The notes under the pieces were generated by a model, which had not been told where the DNA came from, did no database searches, and saw only the letters and a program-made list of their open reading frames with translations. From the NCBI GenBank assembly GCA_032622095.1, contig CP136064.1, forward strand, positions 6,813,512-6,877,511: a stretch of DNA of 64,000 nt, read 5' to 3'. Positions 44,370 through 54,420 of this stretch are shown here, piece after piece; within the stretch, counting starts at the first letter, position 1, and each line of letters begins with the position of its first letter. The position numbers and the translations under genes were made by a program. Source of the DNA: Siphonodentalium dalli. Its lineage: Eukaryota; Mollusca; Scaphopoda; Gadilida; Siphonodentaliidae.

Positions 44370-47300
44370 GGGCTCTTTCACGTTAAAGGTTGACAAAATG
44401 AATTTTTCGGATAGGAGGGAAAATGATGCATTGGCCATTGTGTTTGGAGTGTCTTAATACAATTTCTATAGTACTGACGCACAGCCCAACCTGCAGACAA
44501 AATTTCACTACTATATTGGAAAAAATAACAAAATTATAGGGCGATGAGTACCAATTTTGGCATATTTTGAGTGGCCAATCATTGCTGTGATGATTTTGTA
44601 TTCCTTATATTTATGTCCTCATTTAACCTTTAGCTTATGTCTGCTTGATCATGTGGTGAAAATTTTGAGTGATTTCGTGCATTCAGTTTGATGATATTTG
44701 AATTTGAAGGTTATTGAGATATTCCGTTAAATGATTTATAGCATGTGAATCTAAAATAAAGCTTTCTATAAACACAATTTAAAATAACCATGGATCAGGA
44801 ATATAGTTCAGTTGGACATTTAATGGTATAGAAGATTAATGGTAAAATTCGTTTTATGTGTATTAGTCTATTTAAATTATATTCAATTCTCCAAAATATG
44901 TGCACATAATTTCCGTTAAAATCTGTCCTCTCCGAGAAACTTTGTCAACTGCTAATATTAATGACATGAGAAAATCATTTTGTATTGTGGGTAAACTGTC
45001 ACTAGTATTGAGGGTGTATAAACTTTAATTGGTGGGCTGAACCATCCCGATTTGGTACAGCAGCTCATTAAATGTTAAAAAACATGTCCTCTCCGAGAAT
45101 TCAAGCATAGAACCCAGAGATTTTCTGGAAGACATTGGTTTATATTGAACTATAACTATTCTGTTAATGAGCATGGGGTGTAGTAATAATATACTATATT
45201 AAAATACAGTTTATGCAACATGCTGTGTCCAATTTGAGCTGCTAATGTGTTATTTCATTTATTTCCATTGAGGCAATTCAGGTCTGCTCAACTGCAATTG
45301 TCTGAGTACATTGTCAATCTGAAGAATTTCTTGATTATGGATAATCATGTCATTGATTACAAGTGGTTTGATGGAAGTGTTGTTCGTAAAACATTTGTTT
45401 CTCAATAGTTAAATATAATTGTCTTGAATTATCGGAGAGGACACATTTTTAACAGATTACAGAGTATCTGCACTTACTTGCAATATTAAAGGTATAATCC
45501 ACGTGTGTGTACATATAATAACATTGGAATACCATAGGACCCATAAACTGAGATAAATAAACACAGTTCATACCCTGGTGGTCTGTATAGCTCTCAATAA
45601 AATAGTTTAGACAATACAAAAGTATTATCCATATATTTATACAACCATAACATGAGGATTCTGCCCCTATGACCCCTCGATACACTCAATACAGATTACC
45701 ACAGTTCATATAAAAAACAGTAAAGTAACCCCCAATAGAATGATTTCACACATTACAATGTTTTACAAGTAGCTTGGACGCTAAAATCAATAATAATCAA
45801 TGTTAATCTAAGCGCTCCATGGCCCCTAAATTTCAATGAACCATGACAGGATGAACAAATAGGAAATTATGGTTCATCGCAATAATCCACACCAAGTAAT
45901 AACAATGTTTATCTGCCTTCTTGGACTGGAGAAAAAGATTTTTGAAGTTCTTATTTATTTAGAGTTATCTGACACTTTTAATGCCTCCTGACTAGGACCG
46001 CTTGAAGCCCCTGACATGATAAACTGAAGATAGCCCATATTCCAAATGCTCTATAGCACTCATTAGATTTGCTTCATACATACCGGTAGAAAAGCATCAA
46101 TTGATTTCTGTCTCGACATTAAACCCATGACAACCCCATAGCCCTCAATGTTAATCTTCTCACCCACCATTGTCCCCTAAAATCCACTCAACCATGACAA
46201 TATGAGCAAATTATAAACTATGTCTCCATACCAAGTATTATGGAAATCGGGCCAGTGAGACTCCAAATAATTTTGAATTTTAAATAGTGCAATACTACAT
46301 TAAATGTGGGTTCGCTCTGTCTGCTCATATTCTGAAAACATCCATACAAATGGACAATGGACTATTCCAATTTATACTTTTAGAATGAAATGGGAGAGTC
46401 CATTCATTTGTGAATGCCAATGAGTTACAGATTATAATAAGGCTAACATATGACAGCTAAAAGTAACTCTAGTTCAATAATTCACCTTGTCTGCAGGTGT
46501 CTTATGTCTCTTATACAGTAAAAGCCTGTATTAATTAGTAAACCTCACATCTGAATAATTTTAAGTAAAAAAAGGGCCATCACTCCAGTAAAAAAAATTG
46601 TATCAAACCCATATTCGAACTTGATCTGTATTTTGGGCTGCGAAATCACAAACCAAAATACCAGATTTGGTTCCAGTCAGATAAAAACATGTTTGAGTCA
46701 TCGCAGCATGTTTGAATTCTAAGTCGAAAAAGGCCCATACCTCTATTTAAAAATCATATCAAACCCATTTTCAAACTCATCCTGCATTTTGGGATGAGAA
46801 ACTCGTAAAAAAAATTGTTCCGATCGAATAGAAAATGTTTGAGTTATCGCACCATGCGTAAAATGTCTACATACGGATAGACAGACGGACGGACGATCAT
46901 TGGTCAATCCGAACGTCAACATTACGTATAACATACGATGGTATGGGTACACATAAAAACCGGTTATGGGACAACAGATTTTGCCCCAACTTATCATTTG
47001 TCGAGTCATGTTTCCAAGAGTCTCAATATGTTTATCTTCACATTTCTCAGTTTGACAGGTCTATTCAAGTTCTCTAAAATATATAACAAGGCAATGAAAA
47101 TCGGCAATCTTTCTAAGACTGATGTCTACAGTGAATGAATGTTAAAAAAGTATGTCCTCTCCGAGAAAAAGTCAGTGGAAATTGGCAATTTTTAAATATG
47201 CTCTTGTTGAGTCAATTTTTGTCCGATTTTGAAAATGCTTTCAATATTACAATCCTTGAAGCATGCACTTCAACTTGAGAAGTAAAATCTTTACACTACT

Positions 47301-47702
47301 GAAGCATTTTCTATTATCAGAGAATAACAATTGGGGAATATGAATATTAAGAGATCATAATTTACATATCAATTTAAAAAATATGGAAATTCCAGGGGAA
47401 TTCAAAGATTTTTCCAGTAATTTTGACATACATGTTCTCTGATTGTTCAATGCTCAATGTCATGTGATATCATTCCGGAAACAGATGCATAATAATTAAA
47501 ATTCAGACATTAGAAATTTTGAGGGAATCCTGCATAGACCAAACCTGAAAAATCAAAATACACTTGCTCCTGCTCTGAAACTTTAGTTCCCGATCCAGTA
47601 TGATGTTCCTAACATGAATTAATGAAGAAAAAGTGATTGAAAAACACTTTTTTTTGCACCCTATTTGGCCACTTGGGGTCAACCTTTAACATGAAAGAGC
47701 CC
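44370..47702. mobile_element. 3.3-kb TIR element without transposase
   Basis: The 25-bp ends starting GGGCTCTTTCACGTTAAAGG and, inverted, finishing TTTAACATGAAAGAGCCC match at 24 of 25 positions. AACA lies at 44366-44369 and 47703-47706 and could be a 4-bp duplication. A 15-bp motif TGTCCTCTCCGAGAA, preceded by GTTAAAA, occurs at 44924-44938, 45085-45099 and 47153-47167, and once inverted at about 45432-45443. Only short frames are present, with no transposase motif. Superfamily unknown. Confidence 0.8.
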
Positions 47703-47706
47703 AACA

Positions 47707-48784
47707 GCCCTATATAAATTATCATGACAATGTAAGATGGACATGCTGTCGTGTGATGTGTGGATGCTTGCTGCATGTTTGACCTTTGACCCGGGGCTGC
47801 TGTGTTGCATGGGGATTTGTTTATCTATTATTTATTTTAATACGGACTTATGGTTGCCGGTGATCAAACAACGGGACCTCCATTGATCAAGTAAACGAAA
47901 TAACCTGTCACGATAGTGTGTGGATACTAGAAATTCGATAATTGAAAATTTTATAAATGATTATGGTTTAGATATGCGTACATGTTAAGCGCAATTATTT
48001 TACAAAGATGGGGGCTCCGGACCCCAGAGTGTCAAGCATGTAAACACACGCGTGTGCATGTATTTTGATAGCGTTGGTTGTTATAAATATTGCGGACTCC
48101 AACAGTCCAACTCCATCCACGCATACTTGTGATCAACTCCTTGACACATAAAAGTCGCTAATACATAATTAATATAATGTCGGATAACGTTTTGTGGCCG
48201 ACATGCCGTGTCTGCCGTTTGTTCAGTCCACCGTCCGTCCGTGTGCGTCTGTTTTCCGCAAGAGATTTTTATGACTCACCTGGATGCCATAATTTGTGTA
48301 TACCGATATTTAATATGTAAAATGCGCATATATGATAGTGCGGAAATCTTTAAAATGTGTGAGTTTATACGCGCGATGCGATCTCGTTGGATTCCGATAC
48401 CTACCGATAACAAGAAGAGCATAGTTATAAACTAGACTTTTCCATCACTTATTAACTATACATTCTATAAACTAGTCTACCTGTTACTACTTTGAGGAAC
48501 TTTACTACCTGTTATTATTTTTAACAAGCACACTGCATATATGGCATTATTAATATGTATAGACTTTAACACATTTATTAATATAATATACAAACAATTT
48601 ATTATCTTATGTTAGTATCACATCGTAGTGTTGAGTTTCTGGGTTGCTTTGGACTATATACAACCCCACTACATATATGTTATTTGATATTATAAATATA
48701 TATATAATTACATTACTTGGTGGCTGACAACCCTTGTGTCATAGATACACCACAAACTGATTTATGTTGGGGACCAGATAAGAA
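47707..48784. other. Intergenic, nothing recognised
   Basis: AT-rich at 48430-48720, with TATATA runs. A short frame at 48208-48435 has no recognisable feature. TGTCTGCCGTTTGTTCAGTC followed by CCGTCCGTCCGTG near 48210-48245 resembles other reiterated TCCG words in the window. Confidence 0.4.
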
Positions 48785-49100
48785 ATTAAGGTTTATGGCC
48801 ATGCGCCCGCCGGTTGAAGCATCGGGGCCGCCTCCGTAGCAATATTGGACACCGGGGTCCCCTCCATAAGATTGTATACGACTTACTAATTATATCACCC
48901 GGATCCCTTCCATGAGAATACCACGCACCTTACCAGTTGAGGCACCGGGGTCCAACCCGCAGGAGGGTCATACACGTTGATGACTTGGACATCGGGGTTT
49001 CCGCGTGGGAGTTCGTGCACCTTGCTGACTGGGTAATCGAGGTCCCCTCCATGCATGTTAGTACCATGTGCCTTACTTACTGAGTCATCGGGACGGGAAC
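48785..49100 (-). repeat. Degenerate ~50-bp tandem array of tRNA-head-like units
   Basis: On the minus strand, words of the form CCCCGGTGCCTCAACTGGTA followed by AGGTGCGTGG recur about six times at roughly 50-bp spacing (near 48815, 48860, 48940, 48990, 49035 and 49085). TGCCTCAACTGG and GATGACTCAGTAAG resemble pol III A boxes. No B boxes found. The minus-strand frame across the array (48895-49272) follows the repeat and is not called. Confidence 0.5.
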
Positions 49101-49315
49101 TTAAAATATTGCCAAGCATAGTGTGTGTAGAGGAGACATTGCAAAATAGCCCGTGTATTTTGTGTCCAGCAGTATTGCGTGAACGATTCTTTTGACAAAT
49201 ATGTTTTAAGCCATTTTTTGCTCTTCTCCTCATTTGACTTTTCCAAAAGGCCTCCGGTCTACCTGCCGGCATCTCACTTTGACTTGTTTTTTGTCATTTT
49301 TGTTACTAATACAGT

Positions 49316-50430
49316 CAAGATGCAGGCTGGATCTATTTGGCGAAACAAGTGAGAACATCAATATCACACTGTCAAATATTATAAGAAATGGGGAGAACAA
49401 TTTGATAAAAGTCCGAAACGGGATATGGATACCTTCTCTGTAAATTCGTCCTACGCCAGGAGAATCGTCGCCATGAAAGCTCGTGCAACAGAGTCGGAGA
49501 CCACCTTGTCGGGCAGAATCGGAGACCACCTTGTCGGACAGAATCGGAGATGACCTTGTCGGGCAGAATCGGAGACCACCTTGTCGGACAGAATCGGAGA
49601 TGACCTTGGAATGTCCAAAATGGACCCAACTTAAACCAGGACAAAATGCACGTAAAACCAATTGCCAAACTTTCTACAGGTCGATATTTTCCGACCTGTC
49701 ACCTCACAGCCCTAATGAAATGTTTGTCAAACTCCAGGCAAATCCAGGCCTCGATTTAAAAATAAATGATCAGCTTTCAAATGTATTCAATCCGATCAGA
49801 CGGTCCCCATACCACCAAGATACAACAATATTTCTTCAAAATACACTTAAAGTATCACAATCGATGCATTTCTACAAAATAATGATAACCACTACCAACT
49901 ACATGTATGGTATCAAATTTCTCAAAACTTTTTATTTGTTCAACAAAATATGTCCGTATTATTACTAAAGTACCACTAGACTTTAGAGTTATCCATCTTC
50001 ATCCGCAAATTGTCCAGTAAATTGGGACCGTCTTATCGGATTGAGTACCTTTAACTGCCCACAAAGGAGGGACCAGGACCAGACGGCCACAATAATTTTT
50101 AATCTAAATAATGAAAAATTATAGCATTTAGGAGACCACCTTGTCGGACAGCAAATTTCCGCACTATCATTTAAAATTGATACATATGCCTATACATATC
50201 GCCATGTCCGATCTGCACTGGGTGATCACATACTCAATTGTACATGCGCTAATGGCGCCGTAAAGGCGCATATTTTGTCGCTTTCAGCGCTTTCGGCGCT
50301 TTCGGCGCGTGCCGAAACAACGCTAATGGCGCACAGTTTGTCGCGTTCGGCGCGCGCGCCAAAAGCGCCGAAAGCGACAAAAAGTGCGCCGAAAGCGCCA
50401 TTAGCAAGTTGCCCTAATAGTATACCATAT
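49316..50430 (+). repeat. 1-kb dispersed repeat, copy B (inverted to 33205-34224)
   Basis: Carries five copies of the 25-bp unit GAGACCACCTTGTCGG.. (from 49497 to about 49621), against about three in copy A, and one isolated unit near 50131. The plus-strand frame 49483-49968 parallels the copy A frame with only a few residue changes downstream of the minisatellite. The right part (50245-50405) is a cluster of GCGCCGAAAGCGAC and TCGGCGC words with strong self-complementarity. Origin unknown. Confidence 0.8.
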
Positions 50431-50665
50431 GTACCAAATATCAAGACAGGTACTCTGGATTACGTGTTCGGGTGGTCTGGTGTACCAAATGTCTAGGTAC
50501 TACTCCAGAGTACCAAATATATAGGTACTATGTGGAGAACCTGCCCAGGTACCAAGCCCTCGAAATTAGGAAATAATTTTTAAGGCAAATTTAGTGATGT
50601 GACATGCTATATTCCAAATGATGCCACGGCGTTTAAACGTCGAATTAAAAAAAGCCGACGACAAT

Positions 50666-51090
50666 TGTGACCCGCCATATCAAATCCAGTCGTAATGCAT
50701 TCTCTTATATATGAGAGTCGACCATATGTCGCCTCGCATATATAAGAGAATGCATTGGCCTAATAATTTTTTATCATTTTTTAAAAATAAATGTTTCTTA
50801 CTATTTTTAGGACATAAAATAAAAAACATCCATTACCTTGCAGGGAGCCCCACACATATATAGAAGCAAACAGAAGAGTGTCTTCTGCTCATGTTTGTCT
50901 GGGGCTCTGTATGGGTGAAATTATAAAATTGTTAAAGAATACAAGAACAAATTATTAAAATTGTAAAAAATTGTTAGGCCAATGCATTCTCTTATATATG
51001 CGAGGCGACATATGGTCGACTCGCATATATAAGAGAATGCATTGGCACAGGGTAAAAAAATCCCGACTGGATTTGATATGGCGTGTCACA
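50666..51090. mobile_element. Complete long-TIR palindrome-pair MITE
   Basis: The left end TGTGACCCGCCATATCAAAT and the right end ATTTGATATGGCGTGTCACA are inverted. Palindrome modules occupy 50694-50759 and 50978-51046, with a spacer of about 220 bp (ACCTTGCAGGGAGCCCC, GGGGCTCTGTATGGGTGAAA). The left TIR lacks the segment GGGATTTTTTTACCCTGTGC seen on the right. Both modules share a private change: CATATG replaces CCTATGG/CCATAGG at the hairpin tip. Confidence 0.88.
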
Positions 51091-51131
51091 TATGGACTCT
51101 CGTTACTCGATGTGTCACCAGAAAAGGGAGT

Positions 51132-51655
51132 TTCAGCGACCACCATATTAATATAGCCTAACTATTCTAATTTCAGGATCCGGTTGATGCCGGGTGGCTC
51201 TAGGGTGCCTAACTATTCTAATTACAGCGACCACCATATTAATATAGCCTCACTATTCTAATTACACCGACCACCATATTAATATAGCCTCACTATTCTA
51301 ATTACAGCGACCACCATATTAATATAGCCTCACTATTATAATTACAGCGACCACCATATTAATATAGCCTCACTATTCTAATTACAGCGACCACCATATT
51401 AATATAGCCTCACTATTCTAATTACAGCGACCACCATATTAATATAGCCTCACTATTCTAATTACAGCGACCACCATATTAATATAGCCTCACTATTCTA
51501 ATTACAGCGACCACCATATTAATATAGCCTCACTATTCTAATTACAGCGACCACCATATTAATATAGCCTCACTATTCTAATTACAGCGACCACCATATT
51601 AATATAGCCTAACTATTCTAATTACAGGATCCGGTTGATGCCGGTGGCTCTAGGG
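51132..51655 (+). repeat. 40-bp minisatellite, ten exact-length units, bracketed by a GGATCCGG block
   Basis: Ten units occupy 51221-51620, each with CAGCGACCACCATATTAATA and GCCTCACTATTCTA. Variation is limited to a few single bases. One more unit lies at 51132-51170. On each side the array is bounded by GGATCCGGTTGATGCCGG and TGGCTCTAGGG (about 51176-51206 and 51627-51655). Confidence 0.95.
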
Positions 51656-52044
51656 GGCGAACTATGATTTGTTCACATTTATCTTCATGCTACCCGACCG
51701 TCGTTTAATACATTTCGGGTTAGCTCACATGACAATTACACCAACGCGGGGCCGATGTCACAACACAAATAACAATAAATAGTTTTATTCCATTCAATAA
51801 AACTATTTTATAACTTGTAATGTTCGTTGCATAACAGAAAGTAGTGCCAGTTGATATTTGACTTTCGGTTTGTCGTAGGTTTATACATTCGGTACGCTAC
51901 GTCCCAATATTTTTCCAATTAAACTGTATTGAATGAAGAGTTTGAAAAGTAATTTCATTAAATATAATCCATTAAATACATCAACGAGTCTTTATTTATT
52001 TGGGACTATTACGCATAAAGAAACATCGCACAGTTATATGAAAC

Positions 52045-52743
52045 GTCATCGCAGGCCTTATAGAAGCCGATGTTAGTTACACGACGTCACCGCAGGCCTT
52101 ATAGAAGCCGATGTTAGTTACACGACGTCATCGCAGGCCTTATAGAAGCCGATGTTAGTTACACGACGTCACCGCAGGCCTTATAGAAGCCGATGTTAGT
52201 TACACGACGTCACCGCAGGCCTTATAGAAGCCGATGTTAGTTACACGACGTCATCGCAGGCCTTATAGAAGCCGATGTTAGTTACACGACGTCATCGCAG
52301 GCCTTATAGAAGCCGATGTTAGTTACACGACGTCACCGCAGGCCTTATAGAAGCCGATGTTAGTTACACGACGTCATCGCAGGCCTTATAGAAGCCGATG
52401 TTAGTTACACGACGTCATCGCAGGCCTTATAGAAGCCGATGTTAGTTACACGACGTCATCGCAGGCCTTATAGAAGCCGATGTTAGTTACACGTCCCATT
52501 AATTTGTTGATTTAAGTATGTTTTATCGAGGTTATATGAAACGTCACCGCAGGCCTTATAGAAGCCGATGTTAGTTACACGACGTCATCGCAGGCCTTAT
52601 AGAAGCCGATGTTAGTTACACGACGTCATCGCAGGCCTTATAGAAGCCGATGTTAGTTACACGACGTCATCGCAGGCCTTATAGAAGCCGATGTTAGTTA
52701 CACGACGTCATCGCAGGCCTTATAGAAGCCGATGTTAGTTACA
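52045..52743 (+). repeat. 41-bp minisatellite in two blocks (11 and 5 units)
   Basis: The unit contains GCAGGCCTTATAGAAGCCGA and TGTTAGTTACACGACGTCA. Units differ mainly by GTCATCG or GTCACCG. The first block, 52045-52495, is followed by CCCATTAATTTGTTGATTTA, AGTATGTTTTATCGAGG and TTATATGAAAC, then a second block 52543-52743 and the same trailing sequence. Blocks and trailer were therefore duplicated as a larger unit. Confidence 0.95.
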
Positions 52744-52902
52744 CGTCCCATTAATTTGTTGATTTAAGTATGTTTTATCGAGGTTTTGGATGTTGATTTA
52801 AGTATGTTTTATCGATGTTTTGTAATAAATTGAGGATCTGCAACGCGTCCCCATTTGTAGCGGAATTTACAAAACGATTCCAGTAAATTAGGTCTGGACC
52901 GA

Positions 52903-53232
52903 GCATTTGGCACCTTCTTTCCCGATGAATGGAAACGTCCAGATAAAACGTCGTTCCCATTTTTAAAAAAGGGACCCAACAACCCCTGGAAACAACAGAC
53001 CCATATCCCTACTAAGTTGTATTGGTAAATTATACAAGAAGTACATAGCCAAACATCTACTCACATTTCTAACCAAAAGTAATTTACTGCGCGAACACGA
53101 AGCTGGATTTCTCCTCGGGCAGTCAACATATTTTGCAGGTTATTTACAAAGTTTCCGCGTTATTGCCATGGATAAGATTGCCAAAAAACACGTTCACATA
53201 TCTTCACATATCTTCATATATCTTCACATATC
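52903..53232 (+). pseudogene. LINE reverse transcriptase finger-region fragment
   Basis: Two frames joined near a run of A at about 52965. The first reads GTFFPDEWKR. The second, from 52973, reads NNRPISLLSCIGKLYKKYIA, then REHEAGFLLGQST. This is the conserved segment F.DEWK..VPIFKKGDP..NYRPISLL.C.GK..E of non-LTR reverse transcriptases, just upstream of the palm. No catalytic aspartates follow; the sequence runs into CTTCACATAT short repeats (about 53195-53235). A fragment of an element not otherwise present here. Confidence 0.75.
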
Positions 53233-53274
53233 TTCCAGGTACGGCAGTTTTTGTAAGAGTTTGAACCCATGTTG

Positions 53275-54420
53275 ACGGTTGTCACATCAACCATTAATGT
53301 TGAGTGCATTTGGCCTTTGATGACAGCAAGTTGTAAGTAGAAATACCACTGAGTGGAGTAATATGTCGTCGACACACTCCGTTAGATGCTGGGGAGGTGA
53401 AGAACCATTTGCTGCCAATAAGAATGCAAATATTGACTTATCGTACAAGGAGTCGTGCATGAAACAGGGGGGGGGGTGAAAGAAAAAAATTCCGGCACGT
53501 ATGCCGGGGTGGGTGGGTGATCAAAGCCACCAACAAGCAATTTTTTCAGCAACTAAAAAAACAATTTCCTGCTTGTTTTTTAGTGTTTTGGCAATGAGTT
53601 GGGCTTCAAAACCACTTTGAATGAGAGAAATAATGTAATTCTAACTGTAAACTGGCTGCAGGCAGAAATCGTGTTGTATTTTGTTGCACATTTTGAAATC
53701 CAAGATGGCCGCTGGCAGCCATGTTTTTTTGGCCGAATGACCTCAAAATGACTCATTCCTATTTACATGTCCATGTTAACATCCATGATAAATAGTATGC
53801 ACAGAAATTCATATACAGCTATTTACAGTGAATTCCCCCCCCGCAAATCTCTGTTTTAGTGTTAAAAGGGGGGTGGGTGTCAAAAAATGGTCGGAAAAAA
53901 CTGCCGAAAACGGAAAAAAATTTGGCGGTGGGGGTGGGTGGGTACAAAAAATGATCGAAAGGGAAAAAATGCCATACGTGCCTGAAATTGTTTTCCGACT
54001 CCCCCCTGCATGAAACGGAATATCCCGATACCAAAGTGATTGATAATGAATTCCCAGTAGCTTTTCCGGAGAGACATTATGAATTCTGATGGACAATATC
54101 GTACATCATGGAGGATTTTGTTGCTATGCTGGCGGTCACAATCGTTACATCTCAGATTATTAATGTATGTTGTCTTGTTGATTAAGATGCCCAGGTTTGG
54201 TAGTTGTGCTTCAGGAGTTTTCATATCGTCCAGTCAGTAGTGGAGTATGTGTGGACCAATCGTAAAGACTATTAATTAAGATATGGGTTGCTGTCAACCG
54301 ATAACGACCAAGCAGTCGAGTAGTGGTCCGAAACAGCTTCCTTGTAAATGCTTTTCCATGCCATGCTGTTTCTGATGGAAATTGACCAGTACCGTTGAAT
54401 GTGTCGAGAAGTCTATGCAG
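53275..54420 (-). pseudogene. LINE C-terminal relic split by a MITE
   Basis: On the minus strand, 54225-54010 reads a zinc-knuckle-like CNDCDRQHSNKILHDVRYC followed by KSYWEFIINHFG, typical of LINE ORF2 C-termini. The frame runs into the MITE at 54007. Skipping the MITE and one copy of its 9-bp duplication, it continues in the same frame at 53460 (HDSLYDKSIFAFLLAANG) to a TGA near 53300. Upstream sequence to about 54420 looks like degraded ORF2 with frameshifts. The MITE therefore landed in an already present LINE copy. Confidence 0.75.
53466..54007. mobile_element. 542-bp MITE with 9-bp duplication (complete copy)
   Basis: Starts AGGGGGGGGGGTGAAAG and ends CTCCCCCCT. A perfect 9-bp duplication GCATGAAAC lies at 53457-53465 and 54008-54016. 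Inner ends share GGCACGTATGCC/GGCATACGTGCC. The interior has CCATGTTAACATCCATGAT and GCCATGTTTTTTTGGCCGAA, i.e. a unit of the repeat tandemly arrayed at 38805-41150. The 9-bp duplication suggests a Mutator-like mover. Frames across it are not genes. Confidence 0.9.

Noticed and set aside
46743-47009. 88-codon minus-strand frame
   Set aside because: Lies inside the 3.3-kb TIR element and shows no transposase or other domain.
51221-52743. Regular 40-41-bp repeats as CRISPR arrays
   Set aside because: The units are contiguous with no unique spacers, there are no cas genes, and the context is eukaryotic.
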